From assembly GCA_934590505.1 (NCBI GenBank), contig CAKTPC010000044.1, positions 1-14,898 of the forward strand: a stretch of DNA of 14,898 nucleotides, given 5' to 3'. Shown here piece by piece: positions 1-6,159 of the stretch. Numbering within the stretch: the stretch's first letter is position 1; every line of letters starts with the position of its first letter. The notes beneath the pieces are model-generated. The model was given only the letters and a program-made list of their open reading frames with translations. It was not told the DNA's origin and did no database searches. Source of the DNA: an uncultured Oscillospiraceae bacterium. GTDB lineage: Bacteria; Bacillota; Clostridia; Oscillospirales; Oscillospiraceae. The position numbers and the translations under genes were made by a program.

Positions 1-977
1 ATCCAGCAGAGGTGTCGGGAACTTTTGGAAAAGTGCCGGGAACCTTGATATAGAAATGCCAGAAGGAGGCCGCGATTGCCGTGCTCGTTCGTGAATATGT
101 ATTCGCTGAGTTCTTCTCCACGCTCATTTGCTTCGCGCTCCTTCTCTGTATAGAGACAGGCGATGAGACCTGCGATGTCGCTGTCCACAGCGACCGTTCT
201 TGACCGGCCACTCTTAGTGCTTCCCTCGACGATGCCTTTGCCCGGAACAGAGCTGCACGAACGAGAGATGTTTATGGTTGCCCAATCGTAGTTGTCATAG
301 ATAGTCACATCGGACCACTCCAATGCGCACAGCTCCCCGCGGCGGCAGCCGGTGAACATTGCGAGCACATAGTACGTCTCGTATGTGAGCGGCAGATTAC
401 AGAACTCCGTCAGCAGGAGCTGTGCTTCTTCATCGGTCGGCACAAACTGTTTACTCTGCTCGCACTGCGGCAGATCGATCATACGAGCAGGATTCTTTTG
501 AATGATCTCGTTTCGCTTGGCATCGCTTAGCACCGCAGACACCACTGTGAGATATTTTTGAACCGTGGATTCTTTTATGGGCTTTCCGTGGTGCTGCATC
601 TTGCGCAGCTCGGCCAGCATATTCTCAAGAGCAAGCGGGCGGAGCTTTGCGATTGCTATGTCCCCGATGTACGGATACACTTTTTCAAGGATCCGCCGGT
701 ATGATTCTTTTGTGCCCTGCGAATATTTGAGCTGCCGAGATAGCCAGTGCCGGGAGTATTCTTCAAAGCTCATCTCTCCGTACTCCGCATATCCTATTTT
801 GAACACACGTTCGAGCTCGACAGCCGCGTGATTCACATACTGCTCTATCTGCTTGCGCGGCACGGCATCGGGAATCGGGATCGTTTTTGCTTTGCAGATC
901 TTCCTGTCGTCGGCGCGGTAGCCGTTGCTGATCGTTATCTTGAATTTTCTTTCATTTATCTTCTTTATACTTGCCAT
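1..977 (-). CDS. Tyrosine-type site-specific integrase, C-terminus cut by window edge
   Basis: The minus-strand frame is open from an ATG at 977 to the left edge (325 codons). An excellent ribosome binding site (AAAGGAGG, six bases before the ATG) fixes the start. Residues 1-60 form a basic N-terminal arm-binding type segment. Residues about 70-165 look like the SAM-like core-binding domain (for example SRHWLSRQLKYSQGTKESYR). The catalytic domain follows, with the box I arginine in TGCRRGELCALEW (R212) and the beta-hairpin lysine in TKSGRSRTV (K255). The HxxR motif and the nucleophilic tyrosine would lie beyond the window, so catalytic competence cannot be judged. The family cuts and rejoins DNA at attachment sites to integrate or excise mobile elements. 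The last 20 or so residues, after YIFTNEHGN, do not look like the usual integrase continuation, so a frameshift or insertion close to the edge is possible. Confidence 0.9.
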   Translation of the reverse strand, partial: MASIKKINERKFKITISNGYRADDRKICKAKTIPIPDAVPRKQIEQYVNHAAVELERVFKIGYAEYGEMSFEEYSRHWLSRQLKYSQGTKESYRRILEKVYPYIGDIAIAKLRPLALENMLAELRKMQHHGKPIKESTVQKYLTVVSAVLSDAKRNEIIQKNPARMIDLPQCEQSKQFVPTDEEAQLLLTEFCNLPLTYETYYVLAMFTGCRRGELCALEWSDVTIYDNYDWATINISRSCSSVPGKGIVEGSTKSGRSRTVAVDSDIAGLIACLYTEKEREANERGEELSEYIFTNEHGNRGLLLAFLYQGSRHFSKSSRHLCW

Positions 978-1351
978 TTGACTCCTCCTTTGAGAACAGA
1001 AACATTTTTTGTGAGCACAGCTGAACGCCTTGAAACAAGCCAACTTTTTGGCTATATGTGCACCTGAATTATTGATTTTGCTGAAGATGTGCACGTTACG
1101 TGCGATTCGAATAAGACCCGCGTTGCGGGGCTTTGTGGGCGGGGAGGTGCGCCCGTGGGTGTACCTCCCTTTATCATAGTGCCATTTTCGAACGGGCGTA
1201 CCCGGACGAAAATGCCGCGAAAGCGTCCCCAAACACCGTGCGTTCTTCTGCCGGGGGTATCCACGCCTTACCGGACTACGCAAAGGCGCACACAGCGCCT
1301 CGTGTGCGGCCAAGTGCGGGAAGAAGGCAAGGGTGCAAACACTTAAGAACG
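978..1351. other. Gene-free, hairpin-rich stretch between integrase and ATPase genes
   Basis: I see no convincing gene in these 374 bases. The short open frames here overlap one another on both strands and lack ribosome binding sites and recognisable protein character. The stretch is GC-rich and full of inverted repeats: GCACG/CGTGC (1091-1103), CCCGC/GCGGG with loop GTT (1117-1129), GGGAGGT/ACCTCCC (1142-1169), a compound hairpin at 1183-1214, and two mutually exclusive stems, AGGCGC/GCGCCT (1284-1300) and CGCACAC/GTGTGCG (1287-1308). An 8-bp pair CAAGGGTG/CACCCTTG (1328-1335 and 1363-1370) straddles the 3' end of the ATPase gene. ATGTGCAC occurs twice (1056-1063 and 1087-1094). In a mobile element such a region could be an origin of transfer, a single-strand origin, or a structured leader or ncRNA. 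The sequence alone does not say which. Confidence 0.5.
1183..1214. repeat. Compound hairpin with 8-bp outer and 4-bp inner stem
   Basis: CATTTTCG (1183-1190) pairs perfectly with CGAAAATG (1207-1214). Inside, AA faces GA as a two-by-two internal loop, then CGGG (1193-1196) pairs with CCCG (1201-1204) around the tetraloop CGTA. No T-tract follows on either strand, so it is not an ordinary intrinsic terminator. It is the most regular structure of the hairpin cluster and the best anchor for testing an oriT, sso or ncRNA role. Confidence 0.6.
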
Positions 1352-2233
1352 TTACACTCTTACACCCTTGGTCAATTTCCAATACCATTGATCGCCGCGT
1401 TTTGCGGAGACGATGCCGAGATTCTTCTTCGCAATTTTCAGAGTGCGTTCTGAGATCCCAAGTTCGTCTGCACGAATGCGAATAGCTTCTGCACTAATCT
1501 CACCGGCGTTCAGCATCTTTTTGAGTTCATCTTCCATCTGCATAGTTTTTGTCTGTACCTGACCTCCGCCGCTCAGAAGCTCATAGACAGTGATTTCGCA
1601 GGCACCCTTCCACTGAAAGCCATGCTCCGGGGCTAACTTGAACGCAATTGACTTGCCCTCCGGTGCAAGACTGTTCTTGCTCTGCGCTATGACTCTTACA
1701 GTCGGCTCATCCTGTATGCGTCCGACAACGAGGATGCTTCTTGCGGCAGCGGTGAAGTCTATTGAGCCGAGCCCACGGTACCCGGACTTCATTCCGCTTG
1801 CCTTATTCATATGACCGATGAGAACCACAGCACAGCCTGTCCGCTCCGCGACCGCAGACAGCTTTTTCATTATCGGTCTGATCTCGTTTGCCCTGTGCAT
1901 ATCCACGCCGCTGCCGAGATACGCTTGCAATGGGTCGAGCACGAGCAGCCCGGCGTCTGTGCTGTGTATTGCTTCCTCAAGCCTTTGGTCTGTCAGCGTC
2001 AGCATACTCTGGCTGTCGTCGATGGTCTGGACACGTGTACAGTCTGCGCCAGCTGCTTCGAGCCGGGGCTTTATTGTATCGGCAAGTCCATCCTCGGCGG
2101 TCTGGTAGATGACGTTCATCGGCGGCAGTCCGGTCTCACATTCCGGCAGGGTCTCGCCGTGGGTCAGTGCGGCGATGACAGAGAGAACAAAAGTAGTTTT
2201 TCCTTCGCCTGGGTCTCCCTGCACGATCGTCAC
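1352..2233 (-). CDS. RepA/DnaB-like AAA-family ATPase of a mobile element, 5' end interrupted
   Basis: This is a RecA-fold ATPase of the AAA_25/RepA-helicase type common on Firmicutes integrative elements, where it is thought to act in element replication or maintenance. Walker A is GDPGEGKT (residues 6-13), Walker B is LLVLDP (D100), and GHMNKASG (about 140-147) fits the sensor segment, followed by YRGLGSIDFTAAARS. The C-terminal 70 residues look like a winged helix (AEAIRIRADELGISERTLKIAKKNLG). The coordinates begin at an in-frame GTG, but that codon lacks a usable ribosome binding site. In-frame sequence before it reads LWYPYIPFGK, which resembles the family's usual N-terminus, and is separated from a further in-frame LSEIKTEEVK by a TAG at 2264-2266. 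Either the gene is a recent pseudogene, or translation restarts after the TAG; AGAGGTG at about 2268-2275 could serve a CTG at 2263. The ATPase core itself is intact. Confidence 0.75.
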   Translation of the reverse strand: MTIVQGDPGEGKTTFVLSVIAALTHGETLPECETGLPPMNVIYQTAEDGLADTIKPRLEAAGADCTRVQTIDDSQSMLTLTDQRLEEAIHSTDAGLLVLDPLQAYLGSGVDMHRANEIRPIMKKLSAVAERTGCAVVLIGHMNKASGMKSGYRGLGSIDFTAAARSILVVGRIQDEPTVRVIAQSKNSLAPEGKSIAFKLAPEHGFQWKGACEITVYELLSGGGQVQTKTMQMEDELKKMLNAGEISAEAIRIRADELGISERTLKIAKKNLGIVSAKRGDQWYWKLTKGVRV

Positions 2234-2263
2234 CTTTCCGAACGGAATGTACGGATACCACAG

Positions 2264-2296
2264 CTACTTCACCTCTTCTGTTTTTATTTCGCTCAG
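2264..2296 (-). pseudogene. In-frame amber codon and orphaned N-terminal codons of the ATPase gene
   Basis: Reading the ATPase frame upstream gives LSEIKTEEVK, then TAG, then LWYPYIPFGK leading directly into the Walker A region. The stop is at 2264-2266, exactly 33 bases before the GTG at 2233. No ATG remains at the expected start; the codons there are TTG CTG (2294-2299), and the frame is closed by TGA further upstream. Relatives I remember carry a tryptophan just before LWYPYIP, so a single TGG-to-TAG change would explain the stop. That alignment is from memory. Confidence 0.6.
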
Positions 2297-2331
2297 CAAA
2301 ATTATTTTTAGTTCTTTTCTCCCTCAACTTA

Positions 2332-2460
2332 AGTAGATAATCTGATTTGCACAATCATAATCTACCACTAAGCTTACCCTAACATAGAGATTGACATTTG
2401 TAAATAGATAATGGATTATTTGACTACATACACTATATAACTTGAAATACATTATCTACT
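2332..2460. promoter_or_regulatory. Four TAGATAAT-type boxes and a promoter in the divergent region
   Basis: AGTAGATAAT (2332-2341) and ATTATCTACT (2451-2460) are perfect reverse complements. Between them are two related copies, ATAATCTACCACT (2357-2369) and ATAGATAATGGATTAT (2404-2419). A plus-strand promoter fits TTGACA (2391-2396), a 17-bp spacer and GATTAT (2414-2419), so the third box overlaps its -10. The arrangement suits an operator array for a regulator controlling the ATPase and the downstream gene, or iteron-like origin repeats beside a replication ATPase. No regulator gene for it is seen in the window. Confidence 0.5.
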
Positions 2461-2475
2461 GAGAGGGACACTGGC

Positions 2476-3552
2476 ATGGGGATGTTAGGCAAAGATCTAT
2501 TCGATATTAGGAGACCGCGCAGAAATACAAAAGTCGAGTTTGGAGAATCATGCTATTGGGTCGAATCGAATCCAGTGCCGCAGCCATACGGAACTATACT
2601 CACGGAGATCCTCAATCTTGATGCTGCACCGTACCAAGCGGTGATGGACAGGCTTGACGACGTTGTGAAACATAAGAACAGCAAAGAAGCCCCGAGGGCT
2701 TACTTGGATATGCTGAGTGTTTCCGCTGAGCTGCCGCTGTACAGACTGTACGCCACGGACTTCCAGATGCTCAAAGATATTCCCGTTGAGATGCTTGTCG
2801 TCGGGGAAGCACGAGAGGCATTTGAAGAGCATGTTATAGAGCAAAAGTCCGATACGCCGGTCTTTGTCCAAAAGCAGTTGGACGATATCCAGTTCATTCA
2901 GGAACGTTACGCATGGTTTCTTGACTCCATGTTCAAGGGAGTCAGCTTTGAAAAGAAAAAGGGCCAGAGAAAAGAATCTCTGGCGAAGCAAGTATATTTG
3001 CATAACCTCGGCGCGTTTGTGAGCGGAGTGAGTCTCGGCGCTGATCCCAAGGTCGATGCACCGCAAGTAAAGACCCAGTACCGTATGCGCGGTGAAGTAC
3101 AGGGCGAGTGCGAGATCGTCGAAAAGATGTACTTCAATGAACTGCTGGATTTCGTCTATGTAGAATTGATGAAGGGACTGCAAAAGGGATTTGTACCGAA
3201 GCGCTGCGCGAATTGCCGCCGGTGGTTTTTGCAGACTCCGGGCGCAACGTACTCGTACTGCAATGAACCGGCACCGGGGCAGGGAGGAAAGACCTGCCGC
3301 GAAATAGGCGCGGCAAAAAACTTCAAAGAGAAGGTCGACAACAACGACATTTGGAAAGTCCATCAGCGGGCGTATAAAAAATACTTTGCCCGTGTGAGCA
3401 AAGGTAAAATGTCCAAGCCGGACTTTGAAGTCTGGGCGCGCGAGGCAGAGCGTATGCGCGATGAAGCACTTGAGGAGGACGATACAGCGCTGGACAAAGC
3501 CGCGCATGAGCAGATAGTGCGGAGACTGGTGGAGGAGCTGAATAGGGCATGA
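2476..3552 (+). CDS. DUF6076-like zinc-finger protein of a mobile element
   Basis: A 358-residue cytoplasmic protein with no signal peptide or membrane segment. Residues 1-230 are mixed charged helices without a motif I know. A four-cysteine cluster, C244-x2-C247 then C262 and C274, lies in RCANCRRWFLQ...YCNEPAPGQGGKTCREIG and looks like a structural zinc finger of the CGNR/DUF6076 kind. A highly charged helical tail follows. I assign it to DUF6076 from the general pattern of these integrative-element proteins; the function of that family is not known to me. The start is supported by GAGAGGG about nine bases upstream and by the promoter at 2391-2419. It is divergent from the ATPase gene and shares the box array with it, which suggests joint control. 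No intrinsic terminator is obvious downstream. Confidence 0.75.
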   Translation: MGMLGKDLFDIRRPRRNTKVEFGESCYWVESNPVPQPYGTILTEILNLDAAPYQAVMDRLDDVVKHKNSKEAPRAYLDMLSVSAELPLYRLYATDFQMLKDIPVEMLVVGEAREAFEEHVIEQKSDTPVFVQKQLDDIQFIQERYAWFLDSMFKGVSFEKKKGQRKESLAKQVYLHNLGAFVSGVSLGADPKVDAPQVKTQYRMRGEVQGECEIVEKMYFNELLDFVYVELMKGLQKGFVPKRCANCRRWFLQTPGATYSYCNEPAPGQGGKTCREIGAAKNFKEKVDNNDIWKVHQRAYKKYFARVSKGKMSKPDFEVWAREAERMRDEALEEDDTALDKAAHEQIVRRLVEELNRA

Positions 3553-3624
3553 AAGTATTGATACCAACTTTACGGCTTGAGACTCGGCGGGATACATGAT
3601 AAAATGTTTTAAAAGTGTTTTACT

Positions 3625-3653
3625 TTGACGGCAGTCTATTATGTCTATTATCA
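3625..3653 (+). promoter_or_regulatory. Weak promoter with tandem 9-bp repeat before the AT-rich gene
   Basis: TTGACG (3625-3630) could be a -35. TTATCA (3648-3653, 17-bp spacer) or TATTAT (3646-3651, 15-bp spacer) could be the -10. The spacer contains GTCTATTAT twice in direct tandem (3634-3642 and 3643-3651), which may be a protein-binding repeat. The promoter call is weak; the tandem repeat is seen directly. Confidence 0.35.
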
Positions 3654-3705
3654 GCAGTCTGTGACCAACCAATTTACAAACGTGTGGGTAGGGATTGAAG
3701 TATAA

Positions 3706-4524
3706 ATGAGAAAAAACATATATGACGTTTTGCATACAGGAAATATTTCATTAAAAACTGAATATAAGCGACTTTATAGCTTAATGCATCAGGATGAGTG
3801 GGAAGTTGAGCAAGAGTTGACATCAATTTATTATTTGAGTGAACATTCCTGCAAATACTTTGATCTAGCTTTTACGAATAGAGCAGTCTCACTGAGAGAA
3901 ATCGAAAAGGCATTTGGGTATACATTTTCGTGTTCCCCAAAAGAAATTACGGTTGATTATCTAGTTTCATACTGCGAGCTGGCTTATAATTTGTGCTATC
4001 AACTTGAAAATATTTATACAGACGAGCAAGTGGACAAAGAGTACCTAACAACTGTTCAAAGAAATATTGACGATCTTTCTGAAGCTCTTGGGTACACACG
4101 TGCTGAACATAGTGGAGTCTTTATTTTAGTTGAAAAGGATTCAGCGTCATTAGCTGTCGCAGAAATCACAGATGGTACTTTGTCTTATGCTGTATTAGAA
4201 TATAATCATCAACGGCTTAAGGGAAACCTTGATAAAAAGCTAGGGATCCTAAAAATGATGGCGGATGATATAGAGCCAATGCGAAAAAAGTTGAAGGCAA
4301 TAGCCCCTTCAATTGAAAGCACTCTCTTTCAATTATTTCAAAAGTTCGTTAGGCACAACTATCGAAGTCATCCGTATATTCGAGGCCTGTCCGACAGAGA
4401 AATCGAAGAATGCTATGACGACATATACCAGATGTGGCTACTTGCAAAATTGGAACTTGATAATGTCGAAAGAACTCGCAGAGTAAAAAGAATACTAGAT
4501 GAAATCAATTCGTCTAAAGAATAA
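3706..4524 (+). CDS. Hypothetical AT-rich protein of unknown function
   Basis: A 272-residue protein that I do not recognise. It is soluble by appearance: no signal peptide and no long hydrophobic run. It seems mostly helical with many charged and aromatic residues. One stretch around residues 135-170 (SGVFILVEKDSASLAVAEI) looks like beta strands, and the C-terminal 50 residues (DREIEECYDDIYQMWLLAKLELDNVERTRRVKRILDE) form a probable long amphipathic helix. Base and codon use is clearly richer in A and T than in the genes on both sides, which suggests separate acquisition. The ribosome binding site is poor (AGGGA, 11 bases before the ATG). It sits between the mobile-element module and a HipA-like kinase, a typical place for accessory or defence cargo, but no such role can be claimed from sequence. 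Confidence 0.7.
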   Translation: MRKNIYDVLHTGNISLKTEYKRLYSLMHQDEWEVEQELTSIYYLSEHSCKYFDLAFTNRAVSLREIEKAFGYTFSCSPKEITVDYLVSYCELAYNLCYQLENIYTDEQVDKEYLTTVQRNIDDLSEALGYTRAEHSGVFILVEKDSASLAVAEITDGTLSYAVLEYNHQRLKGNLDKKLGILKMMADDIEPMRKKLKAIAPSIESTLFQLFQKFVRHNYRSHPYIRGLSDREIEECYDDIYQMWLLAKLELDNVERTRRVKRILDEINSSKE

Positions 4525-4555
4525 AGGAAGCAATATGGCGGAGCACAAGATGCAT

Positions 4556-4584
4556 TTGTAACTTTACAAGAAGCATGGTAAAAT
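4556..4584 (+). promoter_or_regulatory. Promoter with palindrome over the -35, upstream of the HipA-like gene
   Basis: TTGTAA (4556-4561), a 17-bp spacer and TAAAAT (4579-4584) make a good sigma-A-like promoter. The -35 lies in a perfect inverted repeat, TTGTAA-CT-TTACAA (4556-4569), which is placed to act as an operator. HipA-type kinases are usually autoregulated through a partner DNA-binding protein, but no such partner gene is visible beside this one. Confidence 0.5.
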
Positions 4585-4620
4585 ACATAGAGTCGATAAA
4601 CTGCCAAAGGAGGTGCGACT

Positions 4621-5709
4621 GTGAACTATATTCTCATGAACAAAGATTCCGCGTGGCTTTCGTTCTCGTGCAGACGCAATGAGTTTGACGAGGCCGAGTG
4701 CAGCGAGCATGAGTGGTATACCGAGCTGCGCCCGTGGGGATTTCATAACCTCACAGACTACCTGGCTGGCAGACAGGCCCCGAAGCACCGCAAGCATATT
4801 ACGGAGCTTCTTGAGAGATATAACTGCAATGATCTTGAGGGCTTCCTGAATGTCACCCACGCGCTTTCACTCAATGATACGTTCTGGGTGAAGCCGGAGA
4901 ATTCTCCGTTCACATGGGATGATGTTTCACTGTACCGCAACGAGTTCGATGAGCTTGTTGCCGCGGCTGCTTTCGACGGACGCATTGGGAGCACGAGCTT
5001 TTCAACGACATCTCCCGAGTTTGGGACGGACGGATATTTTGCGAAATGCTGGGTACGGGAAAACGGACAGATCATGCTTTACAAAAGCGGAAGTGCGACG
5101 TTTGAGATAGAACCGCTGTCGGAATATCTTTCGTGCCAGCTCGCAGAGAAGCTGCACATGGACTATGTGTCTTATGACATCGCGTATTATCACGATAAGC
5201 TCATAAGCAAGTGCGCGCTGTTCACGGGTGAGAAAGCCGGGCTTGCTAAAGCACACGATCTGCTGCCGAAAGGGGAGCGCTCTGTGTCCGCCATGCTCAA
5301 TTATTTTACATCAATAGGCTCTGGGGACAGCTTCCGCAGAATGTGTGTGCTCGACGCGCTGATACTCAACACTGACAGGCACCTTGGCAATTTCGGAGCG
5401 CTCATAGATAATGACACTATGTCCGTAATACGAATGGCGCCGGTGTTTGACAATAACCGCAGTCTGCTGTTTGATATGGACATCGACCAACTGAAAAATA
5501 CAGACTGGTGCATCGGCACATGCGCACCGCGTTTTGGTACTGACTTCATTTCAACGGCAAGAGGAATGCTGACGGATAATATACGTCAGGATGTTGAAGC
5601 GCTGCGCGATTTCAGCTTTGAGCAACACCCGAAGATAAAAGCAGAAGAGGCGCGGCTCAAAGCGTTGTCTGCGATAGTGCGTGAGCAGGTGGAAAGAATA
5701 TTGGATTAG
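4621..5709 (+). CDS. HipA-like serine/threonine kinase domain protein
   Basis: A 362-residue stand-alone HipA-fold protein. The C-terminal kinase-like part carries LYKSG (K155, candidate ATP-binding lysine), the catalytic loop NTDRHLGNFG (D252 and N257) and the metal-binding APVFDNN (D277). These match the HipA pattern NxDRHxxN followed by a DFG-like aspartate. The N-terminal 130 residues differ from the HipA-N domain of E. coli HipA but contain the segments FWVKPE and TSPEFGTDGYFAKCW that I associate with Firmicutes HipA-domain proteins. Classical HipA phosphorylates glutamyl-tRNA synthetase and causes growth arrest; the target here is unknown. Translation starts at GTG with a strong AAAGGAGG site. 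No HipB-like antitoxin precedes it: the upstream gene is unrelated and the next gene is the small DUF6718-like protein. The gene ends with TAG, which argues against TAG being read as sense in this genome. Confidence 0.8.
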   Translation: MNYILMNKDSAWLSFSCRRNEFDEAECSEHEWYTELRPWGFHNLTDYLAGRQAPKHRKHITELLERYNCNDLEGFLNVTHALSLNDTFWVKPENSPFTWDDVSLYRNEFDELVAAAAFDGRIGSTSFSTTSPEFGTDGYFAKCWVRENGQIMLYKSGSATFEIEPLSEYLSCQLAEKLHMDYVSYDIAYYHDKLISKCALFTGEKAGLAKAHDLLPKGERSVSAMLNYFTSIGSGDSFRRMCVLDALILNTDRHLGNFGALIDNDTMSVIRMAPVFDNNRSLLFDMDIDQLKNTDWCIGTCAPRFGTDFISTARGMLTDNIRQDVEALRDFSFEQHPKIKAEEARLKALSAIVREQVERILD

Positions 5710-5798
5710 GGTGGCACCATGCTTTGCTCAAATCACGATTTAGCAAATTGCGATTAGAGAAGTTCCTAAAGTGCTTGCAAGAATTTGAGGTGTTTCCA

Positions 5799-6044
5799 AT
5801 GGGTGATAGAAAAATATACGTTGTTGCAAAAATATTTGCCCAGCAGGGATGCATTGCCTATCTTTGCAAATCGCTATATGAGGCTCGCTGTCTTCCCGGT
5901 ACGTTGGAGGCGTTGAGAGCAGACGGGGTACAGATCGTCATTCTGTACTCACCGGAAATCTATTCTGAATATGCACCGTATACCTACATTGAGGACATGA
6001 AGGAGTTCATCGACAAGGTCACTCTGCTGAATCGAGCATCATGA
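5799..6044 (+). CDS. Small DUF6718-like protein
   Basis: An 81-residue protein beginning MGDRKIYVVAKIFAQQG. The frame is open further upstream, but the ATG at 5799 is preferred because GAGG lies eight bases before it and the preceding residues are not protein-like. The sequence alternates strands and helices and ends with SEYAPYTYIEDMKEFIDKV, a pattern I associate with DUF6718. It has no membrane segment or DNA-binding motif. It lies 89 bases behind the HipA-like gene on the same strand, so the two may be co-transcribed. Whether it partners the kinase, for example as an antitoxin, is only a possibility raised by position. A strong terminator follows. Confidence 0.6.
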   Translation: MGDRKIYVVAKIFAQQGCIAYLCKSLYEARCLPGTLEALRADGVQIVILYSPEIYSEYAPYTYIEDMKEFIDKVTLLNRAS

Positions 6045-6084
6045 CATTTGATCTGCTCAGACTACTATTCTCTCCGCAGCATAG

Positions 6085-6129
6085 AAAACAGCTTTGAACC
6101 ATTGCGCCGCAACGGTTCAAAGCTGTTTT
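6085..6129. terminator. Bidirectional intrinsic terminator between convergent genes
   Basis: AAAACAGCTTTGAACC (6085-6100) and GGTTCAAAGCTGTTTT (6114-6129) are perfect 16-bp inverted repeats. The loop contains a further TTGC/GCAA pair. The arms end in A and T runs so that each strand has a stem followed by T residues. It serves the DUF6718-like gene from the left and the AroE-like gene from the right. Confidence 0.9.
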
Positions 6130-6159
6130 GCATACCGCCATATTTTGCGATCAGCTTTA

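Noticed and set aside
1183..1214. Intrinsic terminator for the ATPase gene
   Set aside because: The hairpin has no T-tract on the minus strand and lies about 140 bases past the stop codon.
1133..1453. Overlapping short open frames across the hairpin-rich stretch
   Set aside because: Frames on both strands overlap each other, run into the ATPase gene, lack ribosome binding sites and have compositions typical of GC-rich non-coding DNA.
2264..2266. TAG reassigned as a sense codon
   Set aside because: The HipA-like gene nearby ends at a TAG, and no other gene needs TAG to be read through.
1811..2311. A 166-codon plus-strand open frame
   Set aside because: It is antisense to the ATPase gene and has no start signal or family character.
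2332..2460. CRISPR array
   Set aside because: The boxes are short, in alternating orientation and unevenly spaced, with no long repeats or uniform spacers.
2548..3735. A 395-codon open frame on the minus strand
   Set aside because: It lies wholly opposite the DUF6076-like gene, is rich in Cys, His, Leu and Arg as expected of an antisense frame, and has no ribosome binding site. The plus-strand gene has a promoter, a ribosome binding site and a zinc-finger motif.
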